From Arion vulgaris (Eukaryota > Mollusca > Gastropoda > Stylommatophora > Arionidae): a DNA stretch of 64,000 nucleotides. The notes under the pieces were generated by a model that was not told where the DNA came from, did not search any database, and saw only the letters and a list, made by a program, of their open reading frames with translations. The first letter of the stretch is position 1; every line of letters begins with the position of its first letter. The DNA is taken from positions 66,146,000-66,209,999 of the forward strand of contig CM036754.1 in the NCBI GenBank assembly GCA_020796225.1, given 5' to 3'. The position numbers were made by a program, and so were the translations under genes. Positions 1 to 11,034 of the stretch are shown one piece after another.

Positions 1-129
1 TCTCTCTCTCTTCAGTGATCTAACATTGTTCCCGTCTTGCCCTTCTCTTCAATGTCATGAAGGGGTGTTACCTTCTGCAACCATATATAGATATATATAT
101 ATATAGGAACGCATTTATGTTGCCAAGGC

Positions 130-366
130 TTATGGAGGGAGCAAAGAATAGTAACACTGCACCTACAAGGCATGTCGTAAGAGGCGACTGAGGTAGGGAC
201 CTAGGAAGCTACCCTAGTAAATAACAAACGTCACAGAAATCGGATGTGCTGGCCTACTTGTAAGCGGATAACTGACACAACGTACGATCGCTCTTAGGCT
301 TAGATCACATACAAATCACAAAGAGTGGTGAACAAGTGGTCGATATGGAGCGTTAGAAGAAGAAGA
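130..366 (+). mobile_element. S1 SINE-like element
   Basis: This is one of eleven S1 copies in the window. It has the family core (AATCGGATGTGCTGGCC, then a TACTTGTAGGC-like block), an upstream CATGTCGTAAGAGGCGACTG block, and the 3' end GTGGTCGATATGGAGCG followed by an AAG-rich tail. It has no open frame. The A/AAG tail and scattered distribution suggest LINE-mobilised retroposition. Confidence 0.75.
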
Positions 367-424
367 TATATCTACTATATATAATATTTGGTGGAGAAGA
401 GTACAAGGCAGACCATTCTCTCTC

Positions 425-2800
425 TCTCTTTGCCTTTTACCCCGGGTTGGGGCATAGGCCCTCAACCAACTCATGCCAAGTCTTCCTATCTCTAGCTATC
501 TCCTGCAGCTCCCTCCAGCTCTTCTTTATATTGTTGATCTCCGCCTCCAAATCTCGTCTCCATGTATTTCTCGGCCTCCTTTTCTTTCGCTGCCCTGCGG
601 GTTCCAGGCAAGGACCCTTCTTGTTATATTCCCTCCGGTTTTCGCAAAGTGTGTCCTATCCAGCGCCAGCGTCTTTTCCAGCCCACTTTATTAACCTGTT
701 CGTTCACTGGAATCTGTCTTGTTCTCTCCATAAGTTCCTCATTTGTGACCCTATCATACCATCTTATTCCTCTATTCTGCGCAGACACCAGTTGATGAAT
801 GTTTGCAATTTATGCGCTATTGTTTTAGTTGTTCTCCATGTTTCTGACCCATACAGTAGAACTGCTTTTACATTAGAGTTAAATATCCGAATTTTTGTTC
901 TAGATTTGATTTCTTTAGACTTCCAAATGTTTCCCAGTGCAATGAAAGCGCCTCTTGCCTTCTGTATTCTTATTTTAACATCTCTATCTGTTCCACCCTC
1001 TTTGTCTACGTTGCTGCCCAAATATGTGTATGATTCTACCTCTTGAAGTGGGATTTCCCCAGGGAGATCGAGTTGTCGTTTGCTTGGTTAATTCTCAATA
1101 TCTTTGTCTTTCCCTTATGAATGTTCAGCCCTAGTTGCTGGGACCTTTGATTCAATGTGTTTAGCTTATCCTGCATCTGATTTCGTGTATGTGACAGAAG
1201 GGCTATATCATCAGCGAAGTCCAGATCATCTAGTTGCTCTGTCAGAGTCCATTGGATTCCATTTCTGGTGTTAGTTACTGTGGTCTTCATAATCCAGTCT
1301 ATTGTCAGTAAGAACAACAAAGGTGATAGAAGACATCCCTGACGCACTCCTGTTTCTATTCCAAAAGTATCTGTTAGTTTACCTTCATGAAGAACTCTAC
1401 ATTTCATATCTGTATATGTTGCTTTTATTAGGTTAATAATTTTCTGTGGGATTCCATAATGCCTCATTAATTTCCAAAGGGTTTCCTTATCAATACTGTC
1501 AAAAGCCTTCTCATAATCAACAAATCCGATATAAAGTGGGGATTTCCATTCAATACTTTGCTCTATTATTATACGTAATGTGGCTATCTGGTCAGCACAG
1601 GATCTATTTGGTCGGAAGCCTGCCTGTTCATCTCTTAGCTTTATATCGATGGCCTCTCTCAATCTCTCCAGGATGACTCTGCTTAGTATTTTCCCAGGTA
1701 CTGACAACAGCATTATTCCCTATAGTTTTCACACTTCTGAAGGTCCCCTTTCTTTGGTAGCTTCACCAGGTATCCTTCTCTCCAGTTTGCTGGTATTTCT
1801 TCGGTCTCCCAGATTCTGCTAAATAATTTATACAGTATTTCTGTGGATGTGTTTATGTTGGCTTTAACCGCCTCCGCTGGAATACCATCTGGACCGGCCG
1901 CTTTCCAATCTTTTAAAAGTTTAATGGCTTTACTAATCTCCTCCTTGGATGGTTTCTCACAGTTGATGTCCAAGTCAATCTCTGCCGGTTGGATATCTGG
2001 GGGGGTTTGCAGGTGCTGGTCTGTTCAGGAGTTCCTTGAAGTATTCCATCCATCTTTCCATTTGGTCTCTAACATTAGTGATAGTTTCCACACTACTATT
2101 TTTGATCAACCCATTTGATGGTCTGTATTTTCCTGCTAGCTTTCTAGTGATGTTGTAAAGATCCCTAAGGTTTCCTTTTCCTGCAGCTACCTCTGCTTCT
2201 CTTGCTAGATCTTCTACGTATTGTCTTTTATCTAACTTTATTTGTTTCTTCACTTTCTTGCTAGCTTCTGTGTACTTTTCCTGGGCTATGGCTTTGGCAG
2301 TTCTAGTTTTGCTATTATTTAAATCTGCTTTCCTTTTTTTCCTTTCTTCTATTTCCTGAGAGTTTCTGGAGTTATCCATGCCTTATGATTCCGCTCCTTC
2401 TTTCCTAATACCTCTGTGCATGTTTCATTCCAAATATCTTTGGCTTGCTGCCAGCATTCTTCCGCACTCACCTCATCTTCTAATTGCCGCAACATCTCAT
2501 ACTTATTAGAGACTGTGACCGTGAACTGTTCCTTTGTTTCTTGACTTCTGAGGTATCCTACATTATATTGGTGTCTATGTTCATGGGATGTTATGTATCG
2601 CTTAAGCTTCAGTTTAATTTTACTTATCAGCAAATGGTGATCCGAATCTACATCTGCCCCCTTAGAACCCTTACATTTTGTAGAGATGACCTGAATTTCT
2701 TGTTTATGCATATGTGTCAATTTGATTTTCTGTTCTGTGATCTGGTGATACCCAGGTTGCTTTATGTATTCGTTTATGTGGAAAGAAGGCAGACCACTGC
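425..2800 (-). mobile_element. L-A non-LTR retrotransposon (5'-truncated)
   Basis: This is a minus-strand LINE. In coding order it shows the end of an apurinic-type endonuclease (SDHHLL near 2630), a linker, a reverse transcriptase, the region with YGSETW and INWCLRRI (about 770-900), and a C-terminal tail that ends in a (GA)n tract at about 421-432 (read as CT on the plus strand). It has no RNase H. The frame is broken several times (near 1040, 1715, 1975 and 2350). The RT resembles RTE-like elements, which often end in short microsatellites, but I cannot fix the clade by eye. The same 3' end recurs at 8000, 22818, 25019 and possibly 45935. Confidence 0.85.
1036..1713 (-). pseudogene. L-A reverse transcriptase fragment
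   Basis: This is the core of the L-A polymerase, 225 codons open. Palm motif A is at residues 64-75 (FVDYEKAFDSID), motif B at 121-134 (TGVRQGCLLSPLLF) and motif C at 164-175 (LDFADDIALLSH, with the catalytic Asp pair). The fingers region QAGFRPNRSCADQ is at 30-42. The upstream part (1713-2380) continues the same protein in other frames, so the element is dead. In an intact LINE this enzyme would copy the element RNA at a nicked target site. It is not a host gene. The first Met of the frame is internal to the real protein. Confidence 0.85.
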
Positions 2801-2861
2801 TTAGATATAAGGATATCTGTAAGGCCTCAATGAACAACTTTTCTATCGGTCCCAACATCAT

Positions 2862-3060
2862 CAAGATGCGTATCCTTTATAGGACGTTGCTTTCTTTGCA
2901 GCACATCTGAAATTCACTCTGTCTCTAGCCAGTTCACCCACTTCGTCGATGGTCATATTCATGGTTTCTTTAATATCTTGTAACCATCTTCTTCTTGGTC
3001 TGCCTCTGCGTCCTGGGATCCTGCCCTCTAGTATTGTTCTTTCCAGGCCATCGATCCCAA
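2862..3060 (-). mobile_element. L-B LINE 3' end fragment
   Basis: The reverse strand encodes remnants of a LINE C-terminus (GRRGRPRRRWLQD-like, then NMTIDEVGELARD-like). It closely matches 7648-7985. It abuts the truncated 5' end of the L-A copy. Confidence 0.7.
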
Positions 3061-3229
3061 CAAATGAAAAAACTAGCTGATGACCGAGTTATGTGGGTAA
3101 ACAACATTACGAAAAGGTGCATAATCTTTTGAAAAGCGACCTAGGTATAAGCTGAAAGGAAAGAGAGACAAGGGCAAACTCAGAAGTTGTCACAATATTT
3201 CGTACAATGAGAAGGAAACATCAGAGATG
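3061..3229. other. Unassigned sequence
   Basis: This short stretch lies between the LINE fragment and the array. I recognise nothing in it. Confidence 0.4.
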
Positions 3230-4035
3230 ATAAATTAAAGTCTGGCAGAGTGCAACATCTTGGTACGAGACAGAGACACAAGTGAGAAGGAAACATCAGG
3301 AGATGGATAAATTATAGTCTGGCAGAGTGCAACATCAAGATAAGAAGACGACCATTGAGAAGAAAATGCAGAGATGAAAATTATAGTGGCAGAGAAATCA
3401 AGATACGAGACAGAGGCACAAGTGAGAGGGAAACATCAGGAGATGGATAAATTATAGTCTGGCAGAGTGCAACATCAAGATACGAGACAGAGACACAAGT
3501 GAGAAGGAAACATCAGGAGATGGATAAATTATAGTCTGGCAGAGTGCAACATCAAGATACGAGACAGAGACACAAGTGAGAAGGAAACATCAGGAGATGG
3601 ATAAATTATAGTCTGGCAGAGTGCAACATCAAGATACGAGACAGAGACACAAGTGAGAAGGAAACATCAGGAGATGGATAAATTATAGTCTGGCAGAGTG
3701 CAACATCAAGATACGAGACAGAGACACAAGTGAGAAGGAAACATCAGGAGATGGATAAATTATAGTCTGGCAGAGTGCAACATCAAGATACGAGACAGAG
3801 ACACAAGTGAGAAGGAAACATCAGGAGATGGATAAATTATAGTCTGGCAGAGTGCAACATCAAGATACGAGACAGAGACACAAGTGAGAGGGAAACATCA
3901 GGAGATGGATAAATTATAGTCTGGCAGAGTGCAACATCAAGTACGAGACAGAGACACAAGTGAGAAGGAAACATCAGGAGATGGATAAATTATAGTCTGG
4001 CAGAGTGCAACATCAAGATACGAGACAGAGACACT
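3230..4035. repeat. 77-bp minisatellite, about 10 copies
   Basis: The unit contains AAACATCAGGAGATGGATAA and GTCTGGCAGAGTGCAACATC. The first two or three units are degenerate and the later ones are nearly identical. It is followed by a TA/GA microsatellite at about 4094-4135. Confidence 0.9.
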
Positions 4036-4096
4036 TGTGTTAGAGATCCATTGTAGTTAACCTTCAATGCAGATACGGCTCCAAATGATGATGATG

Positions 4097-4136
<40 letters not shown>

Positions 4137-4165
4137 CGAGAGAAAGTATACAACGACTCGGACTC

Positions 4166-4550
4166 GAGAGGTCTCTGTGGCGTAGAGGTTAGGTGCTCGT
4201 CTCTCGTTGCAAAGGTACTCAGCTCGCTCCCTCGGGGAGCTATATTTTTCTAGAGTTCCTAGTCCTATCGGAGACGGACGATAAAGCGTAGTTCCTGTGT
4301 TCAAGTTGAGCACATAAAAAAACCTTGACAGTTCAAAATCGATAAGAGCAGGCTGGAAAGTCGCTGCCCGGGTAAAATTAATTAGAAAGATTAATAAATA
4401 AAATTCCTATATAATATTTCACCATCTTCTAAATTACAACGAGACCCTCGCCGATGCTAAGGAGCTCGCGCAACGTACTGAGACCTTCCTGTGTAAGAAA
4501 GAGATCGGAGCCATATGGTTACTCACCGAAGTGGAAATTATGATGTTCCT

Positions 4551-4586
<36 letters not shown>

Positions 4587-4590
4587 ATCG
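4166..4590 (+). mobile_element. S3 tRNA-derived SINE, near full length
   Basis: This copy is in sense orientation. The 5' tRNA-like head has an A-box-like TGTGGCGTAGAGGTTAGGTG and a degenerate B box in CTCAGCTCGCTCCC. The body carries AGTTCCTAGTCCTATCGGAG and GAGATCGGAGC. The 3' end is a (ATCA)n microsatellite at about 4547-4585. It is about 420 bp long. Other copies lie at 22928, 24028, 25712, 31620 and 41563. Confidence 0.8.
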
Positions 4591-4690
4591 AACTCAATGA
4601 GGTTGTGGGTTCACTCCCACGCTCGATGTTCCATACACGAGGTAAGGAATTGGTCCTCCTACCTCCTGCACTATAGGTTCTAGAAATATG
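4590..4690 (+). mobile_element. tRNA-like SINE fragment
   Basis: It contains a B-box-like GTGGGTTCACTCCC and is homologous to 15440-15530 (both run on into a CATTCCA / GGAATT block). It is too short to place in a family. Confidence 0.45.
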
Positions 4691-4744
4691 AAGTGACAGG
4701 CACTTAATACACTAAGATCTGAAAAGGCTACGGGAAATTGTATT

Positions 4745-5070
4745 TATAAACAGATTTGATGAGCTTCATCTACAGTCGTACACCGATTTCATGAGCTTCA
4801 TCTACTGTCGCACACCGATTTCATGAGCTTCATCTACAGTCGTACACCGATTTCATGAGCTTCATCTACTGTCGCACACCGATTTCATGAGCTTCATCTA
4901 CAGTCGTACACCGATTTCATGAGCTTCATCTACAGTCGCACACCAATTTCATGAGCTTCATCTACAGTCGTACACCGATTTCATGAGCTTCATCTACAGT
5001 CGCACACCGATTTCATGAGCTTCATCAACAGTCGTACATCGATTTCATGAGCTTCATCTACAGTCGCACA
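4745..5070. repeat. 32-bp minisatellite, about 10 copies
   Basis: The unit contains TTTCATGAGCTTCATCTACA. Two unit types (ACAGTCGTAC and ACTGTCGCAC or ACAGTCGCAC) tend to alternate, giving a 64-bp dimer. The last unit supplies the target-site duplication of the LINE that follows. Confidence 0.9.
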
Positions 5071-7129
5071 TAACCCACTTGTTGTGGAGGCAGAGGTTCA
5101 GGCATTAATTTCTGAGAACGCATCTGAGCATGATGTAATCATTTATACGGATGGTTCGGTGATTCGACATGTGCGGAGCTCGTGGGCTTTCACTGCTCAG
5201 GTCGGAGGTGATGTTGTGAAGGAAGACAGTGGTGGTTTTGCCGTGATTACAAGCAGTCTCACTATGGAAATCATGGCGTTACCAAAGCGATGATTTGGCT
5301 AGAATCACAGACTTTTATCCATGCATGTTTTCTCAGTGAATCAATGAGTATGCTCAGGAAGATTGAAACAGGATGGGCTAGGAGACATTGGATAGAATCG
5401 CTGGGGAGGTCTAAGCTGACAAAGATCAGTTTTATTTTTGTGCCAGGGCATGCAGGTGTAAGGGGAATGAACGTGCGGATAGGGGTCAAAGGCTCATGAG
5501 GTCATGGTGGTAACATGAGCCAGGGTTAGCGAGGGGCGCCTACCAAGACCCTGCCCTAACCTCCACGCGGTGACCCTGGAAACAGACTCTGGTTCTGGTC
5601 TGGCTAAGAGGGACAGGGATCGGGGAGAGGAAACTACTGGTAGTGGTAGCAGTGCAATTACGGAAATACGATAAAGATACATACAAATAAATGCACAATT
5701 CTCCCGACCCGATGTCCAACAAGATATTGCCCAAGTCCCTGAACGCAAAGAAACAGCAACGAAACGTCTCAGACATGGATGAGAGGTGCATCCAGTGACC
5801 AAACGTATGCCCACGTAGGGCGAAGCTCGAAGCCCTGAGGAGGGGGCAAACATTGCCAGCTCGTCGGCAAGAATAAATAAGGCAGGACCGTAACGAATGA
5901 AAGTCTACCCTCGTGCTGGTGCGAGAGAAGATTGCAGCTGACCCCGCATTGGTAGCCTGGTGCAGATACATGTACTGGGCAAGGTTTGCCGAGCGCAAAA
6001 GAACAAGTTGCGTTTAGTGCATAACGAAACTACCCGCCCTGGGAAAACCGTGCAAGGTACTGTGCGATTAAAATTAACATCCCCGGAAGAACTGAGGTTG
6101 GTGATGCCTAACGGAACTGCCAGCCTTGGGGCAACTGGGCAAGGTTCGATTGCAGTCGTAACTAACATCCCGGAATAACTGGGGCGGGTGATGGCGGCGA
6201 GCGCAAAATCCTCAGTTACGCTTATAGTGCCCACTGAAACGACCCTCTACATTGTTTGTACTCGGTCCCATGCCAGTGCTTTCGAGGTAATTGCAAATTG
6301 CCACGTACCGATACGCGTCTAGAAAAGGCTGAGAATGTTCCTTCCCGGATCAAACTCAAAATGTACGGTAAAGCAAGGCCGACAATGTACGGATCAAACA
6401 GGAAGCCCGGGTCCTGAACATTGGCGAAGGCCGATACTTTACACGGTGTTTTATACGAGTAAGACGCCGTCCGAGGACAAGCTGACAAGCCTCGAGAAAT
6501 ATTTCTGTCAGAACGGGTAAAGCAGCGTAACTCACTGTCTTGGCGTAGATCACAAAGCCCAAATATACGGCAAAGTTGATCGAAAAGGCGTAGATCCGAA
6601 AGGATCGTTCTAGGGAAAGTTCACCCTAGTAAATCAAAAGCTGGCAGAAAACGGACGGGCGGGCCTAGTCACCATGGGCGCACAATCGTCCCTGACGTAG
6701 ATCACTCTGTTCTTGCCAGTGGACCAATTATACATCACAATAAGAATGATCAAATTGGCCGTGAAGAATGTTAGCAGAAGAAGAAGAAGAAGAACGTGCG
6801 GATAGGCTTGCAGGTATGGCTGCTGTCCAAAGCGGACGAGCAATGGACCAGGCTGATATTATAAATTCCTTAAGGGAGAGAGGCGCTTACATGATTCACA
6901 TAATAGCGGTGAATCCACAACACTAACCAGACTGCAAGAACTCAAAGTTAAGGGTGGTGTAGCTCGAAAAGAACGCTATGCTGGCAGACAAAGAAGAATT
7001 GTAAACCAACAAAGAACCGGTGTCGTTAGTCGCCACACGCTGATGGACATACTGAGGAAGAGATCGGAGCACTTATGGACTAATTTGTTCGACGTGTAGT
7101 GATGGTGATCCGACGACTAAACTAAACTA
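5071..7129 (+). mobile_element. RNase H-bearing LINE 3' fragment (I/Nimb-like), interrupted
   Basis: The two halves, 5071-5483 and 6806-7129, read as a LINE C-terminus. The RNase H domain shows YTDGSV near 5145-5162, a MEIMAL-like second acidic site near 5265, a SMLRKI region near 5345 and FVPGHAGV near 5440. A linker follows to the element end. It is a relative of the copy at 33130-35930. A 12-bp target-site duplication TACAGTCGCACA flanks it (5059-5070 and 7130-7141). The frame is broken. A 1.3-kb element splits it. Confidence 0.8.
5484..6791 (+). mobile_element. 1.3-kb non-autonomous retroposon inside the LINE
   Basis: This is inserted sequence flanked by a 14-15 bp duplication, GAACGTGCGGATAGG (5469-5483 and 6792-6806), that interrupts the RNase H-LINE reading frame exactly. 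It ends in (AAG)n. Its last 55 bases or so resemble the 3' ends of S1 and S2 (ATCACAATAAG, AAATTGGCCGTGAAGAA). No frame in it encodes a protein I recognise. The 5' end can form a perfect 8-bp hairpin, GGCTCATG with CATGAGCC (5491-5521). It is unusually long for a SINE, so a deleted LINE derivative or a composite is possible. I see no other copy here. Confidence 0.7.
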
Positions 7130-7647
7130 TACAGTCGCACAAGAACGACAAAACTGATAAAAGCTATCCCACCTTTCCTCCATCCTCCACCCCCTTTCCG
7201 TGAAAGACATTGATAATAAACAGACATTACCTGGTTTTTTGTAATCTTGCATTCCAATTCCACTGCCCTGATGCTAAAACCCAACGTCTGCACACCCGTG
7301 GAGAGAGATGCTGTCTTTTGATTTAACTTCAATCTCACGCCTATATCTTTTATTTCATGTGTGTACCACATTTTTTGGGTTCATTTTCTCAATCTACCTA
7401 TTAAAGTATTGACGTCACGAAATAATTCCACACCAATTAAATTCCAATTCTTCTGTTCACTCAGTTTTGGCTGGTTTGGTCTGGAAACTTGGCAAACTGG
7501 CATATTAATTTATATAAGATGGTCGTTGAAAGTTGAATTCTGCAAGTTACTTGTTTGGTCGTTTATTATTATTTTTTTTGAAGTCAGCACAGATAAGTAG
7601 AAAATGCAATCAATAGAAGCTTTCATCGTAATAGGAAACCCAAGGAA
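7130..7647. other. Unassigned sequence
   Basis: Nothing is recognised beyond the target-site duplication at its left edge. The short open frames are not supported by motifs. Confidence 0.4.
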
Positions 7648-7985
7648 GTCTCATCATCATCAAGGTGCGTATCCTTTACAGGACGTTGCTCTCTTTGCAG
7701 GGCATCTGAAATTCACTTTGTCTCTAGCCAGTTCACCCACTTTCGTCGATGGTCATATTTATGGTTTCTTGTAACCACCTTCTTCTTGGTCTGCCTCTGC
7801 GTCCTGGGACCCTGTCTTCTAGTATTGTTCTTTCCAGGCCATCGTGACGTTTGATGTGACCAAAGTATGTAATTTTTCTGTATAGTATGTTGTTTATTAG
7901 CCAATTATTTTTAACATTTAGTTCTTTCAGGACATCAGTGTTCTTTCTCTTTTCTGTCCAAAGGAAGTCTAAAGAAATCAAATCT
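7648..7985 (-). mobile_element. L-B LINE 3' end
   Basis: The reverse strand encodes a LINE C-terminus with NILYRKITYFGHIKRH, DGLERTILE and RGRPRRRWLQETINMTID. It matches 2862-3060. It ends in ATGATGATGA at its 3' terminus. It meets an L-A tail in opposite orientation near 8000. Confidence 0.75.
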
Positions 7986-7999
7986 AGAACCAAAATTAT

Positions 8000-8655
8000 A
8001 ATATTTAACTCAATGTTGAAACAGTTCTCTTGTGTCGGTCAGAAACATGGAGAACGACTAAAATAATAAATAATAAATTGCAAACATTCATCAGCTGGTG
8101 ACTGCGCAGAATAGATGAACTGAGATGGCATGATAGGGTCGCAAATGAGGAACTTGTGGAGAGAACACAACAGAATCCAGTGAACCTTGTAAGAGGTGAA
8201 GAAAAGATACAGGCACTGGAGAGGAAACATCTTGATAAAACCCGAAATATAACAAGAAGGACTCTTATCTGGAACCCATATAAGGAAAGCAAAAAAGAGG
8301 GAAGCCTACAAATATATGTAGAGTCCGCCTGCCCAGCGTGTTCGTAGCGCGTTGGACTGCGGGTGACTAGCCCTCTGTGAGTGCGGGTTCAATTCCACGG
8401 GTTGGCAGAATAGCCACAGGTTCACCAGATTCACGGTGTTCGTGGCACCGAACCGAAGGGTTACGATGTCCATGGCACTGAGCCGAAGAGCTGAATGCTC
8501 AAGTGCTTCTGGATCGGAAAAAAATATATAGTAGAAGAAATTTGTAGGCAAAGATTAGTGATATACGACGAGCTGGAAAGAAGTTGCAAGAGATAGCTAA
8601 AGATAGAAAGAATTAGTATGAGCTGGTTGAGGGTCTATGTCCCAATATATGTTTT
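8000..8655 (+). mobile_element. L-A LINE 3' end, split by a SINE
   Basis: The plus strand reads as the L-A C-terminal region (QTFINW-like near 8085, RWHDRVANEELVERTQQ-like near 8125-8170, and a WELVEGLCPNI-like end near 8618-8650). The left part, to 8323, and the right part, from 8530, were one sequence before S4 inserted. Confidence 0.7.
8324..8521 (+). mobile_element. S4 tRNA-derived SINE
   Basis: The tRNA-like head has TCGTAGCGCGTTGGACTGCG and a good B box, GGGTTCAATTCC. The body has GTTCGTGGCACCGAACCGAA and AAGTGCTTCTGGATCGG with an A-rich tail. It is flanked by AAATATATGTAGA on the left and AAATATATAGTAGA on the right, an imperfect target duplication. A reverse copy is at 63063-63210. 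Confidence 0.75.
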
Positions 8656-8754
8656 AAAAAACACAAGAGAGAGAAGCGTAGTAGCCATTGCACTTTGTTC
8701 AAACACCACAAGCACAGATGTGAAATCCCGGTAACGATAACTCTCCAGCCTCCG

Positions 8755-9013
8755 AGATTCTTCTTCTTTGCGTTCGTTCTTTACCACCAATTTTAATCAC
8801 TCTTTGTGATATGTTTGATATTTTCCAAGAACGTGTATACGTTGCATATTGGTTTGGTAGGCCCCTAAACGCATATACTTCTACACATTTAGTACACATG
8901 CATCCAATTTCAGCCAAACCTCCTTAGCCGCCTCTTATGATATGCATGGCAGGTAACAGTGGTTCTATTCTTGAGACCCCAAATGTGGGTCCCGGTAACA
9001 ACTCGGTTAGCCC
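8755..9013 (-). mobile_element. S2 SINE-like element
   Basis: This is the reverse-strand copy of the family best seen at 32855-33103. It shows the AAG tail (as TTCTTCTTC), the TTTTAATCACTCTTTGTG block, GGTAGGCCCCTAAACGCAT and the ACCCCAAATGTGGG 5' end. Confidence 0.75.
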
Positions 9014-9319
9014 CGAGCTGGAAATGGATATCCGATTTTCTGAATTAGAGAAACATTTTGATTGGTTATTGAAATAACATGTGAAATTGTTTTCAATAAT
9101 CACAGTTTCACATGCTGAAAGGGACTGAGAATTTGTAGGAGTCGCCAGGAGTTGCAGTCACAGATGACTAATTGTTATAAGATTTTTATTTTTTTCCGAT
9201 TTCAGTTTTCCCCAGCTTGTCATACCAACTCAGATCTTTCATCGTTTGGTAGAAAATACAAAGTCAAGAAATCGTAAACAAATCTCTTTGTCAGAACTTT
9301 CATGAACAAGAAAAACATT
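9014..9319. other. Unassigned sequence
   Basis: This is AT-rich. I recognise nothing in it. Confidence 0.4.
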
Positions 9320-9725
9320 CTACAAGAACAGCCGACGTTTGTAAACAGAACAGTTGACGATAATAACAAGAACAGACGACGTCGGTACCAAAAACATCCG
9401 ACATTAGTAAACAGAACAGCCGACGTCTGTAAACAGAAAAGTCGACGGATGTAAACAGAACAGCCGATGTTAGTAATAAGAACATCCGATGTCTGTAAAC
9501 AGAACAGCCGAGTTTGTAAAGAACATCCGATGTCTGTAAACAGAACAGCCGACGTTAGTAATAGAAACAATCGACGTCTGTAAACAGAACAGCCGAGTTG
9601 TAGAAGAAACGCGACGTCTGTAAACGAACAGCCGATGTTGTAGAATAATACACCGACATCTGTAAACAGAACAACCGACGTTAGAATAATGAACAGCCGA
9701 CGTCAAACAGAACAGCATGCGAATA
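9320..9725. repeat. Irregular GTCTGTAAACAGAACAGCCGA repeat
   Basis: Roughly 22-bp half-units (CGACGTTAGTAATA and GTCTGTAAACAGAACAGC types) repeat about 16 times with many small deletions. The deletions may be consensus errors. Open frames on the minus strand are by-products. Confidence 0.8.
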
Positions 9726-10189
9726 TTCATAAACAACCACTACTGTATCACAGCCCTTACATTATCTGAACAGCCCACATCTTAAAAAACAACCGAGTTT
9801 TAATAAACACCATGTCAACAAATCAAGAACTATCTTTCCACTGAAATATTTTATTATTACAATATTCGATGATATTGCATGTACCTTTCCCTCATTATCT
9901 GAACCGTCGATCCTGACATTTTAATAAAGCAACTTCTTAAAAAGTGTTTTTAAAAACTCACTCTGGGAATGTAACCAAATCTAGAACCCAATCTTTCTCC
10001 ACCTGCATGTAAACTTATTTATCGTATCTGTTGGAATTAATTGATTTCATCGATGACACTGTCCTCAGTTGTAAACTTTTTTATATCACTGTCCTGGCAA
10101 CTGTTAATTTATTCCCACAGACTTCTCTGGCAACTGTAAGTTATTTCCCACTCAGATAACTCACTGTCCTGGGCAACTCGCTAATCTTA
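9726..10189. other. Unassigned AT-rich sequence
   Basis: It has two weak repeats of CACTGTCCTGGCAACTG type near 10090-10180. Nothing else is recognised. Confidence 0.4.
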
Positions 10190-10385
10190 TTTATGGAATT
10201 AAGTCCGATATTTCTCGTTTATCTCAGTAAAATGAGTTTCAGAGTCTCCCTACGTCGTCCTTTCTTTCTTGAACCCTTTGCTTTCCACTTCAATGTCTGC
10301 TTTGTTATTCTTTGATGACTTCTACTCAGAGTATGCCCAACATATCTCCATCTTCTCCTTCTTATAACAGTTGTTAGTAATTTTC
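10190..10385 (-). mobile_element. L-E LINE 3' fragment
   Basis: On the reverse strand this is a decayed copy of the LINE end seen at 36140-36480 (shared AGTATGCCCAACATATCTCC and CCATCTTCTCCTTCTTATAA on the plus strand). Confidence 0.65.
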
Positions 10386-10424
10386 ATCATTATAGAAGGG
10401 AACATAATTCAGGCTTTCACAGTT

Positions 10425-10535
10425 CTCCGAGTGGTTACCGGGGCTTAAATTGGGGTGTAAAGAATATAACCACTGTTACCTGCCACGCATGTCGTAAGTG
10501 GCGACTGAGAGGTAAGGCGTGGGCTAGCTACCCCA
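10425..10535 (+). mobile_element. S2 5' fragment
   Basis: Only the head of the S2 family is present (GAGTGGTTACCGGGGC, TTGGGGTGTAAAGAATA, CATGTCGTAAGTGGCGACTG). Confidence 0.65.
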
Positions 10536-11030
10536 CACTGTAAAAACATTAGATCGCTACAGAAGTAGAGCGAACCGAGTAAACGCTGGATGAAACCGGA
10601 CACATCGCCGAAGGATAAGCACCAGAGCTCTAAATGTTGCTGAAGATGTGACGTAAAACACACCAATGCTAAGGCTGCACGAATCAGATTTCCACATGAA
10701 TAAAATTTATGGGGAGATCTGGTACAACGGTCTGGGCGGTGATCGCGAGAGAGAGGCTTTCACAGCAAGGGAAATTACTGCATAAATGAAACATCCCTAA
10801 TGAAACAGTCAAACAAAAATCAGCTCGGATCTTAACCGAGCTGAACTCTGAAAAATATAATTCAAGTTAATACCTCCTTCTTGCAGGTGTGATGTTTGCA
10901 TCAGATACACTTGGATTGTAATCGAGCTCACCACCGTTTCAACTACAGTTTCTGAAAGTTCTAATTATAAAATGATAATTCCTCACCAAAGTTTTGATTT
11001 AAAAAAAAAAAACAACCGTATTGATTAGAA
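10536..11030. other. Unassigned sequence
   Basis: No gene or known repeat is recognised. Confidence 0.4.
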
Positions 11031-11034
11031 GATG

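Noticed and set aside
447..1046. 199-residue plus-strand frame
   Set aside because: Antisense to the L-A LINE C-terminus.
5484..5560. HDV-like self-cleaving ribozyme at the start of the 1.3-kb insert
   Set aside because: Some pairings exist, but the spacing between the strands of the first helix is longer than in the classic fold and the catalytic region is not recognisable. Left as a test, not a call.
5494..6562. Several frames of 60-150 residues inside the 1.3-kb insert
   Set aside because: They overlap on both strands, have no motifs, and the insert has retroposon features.
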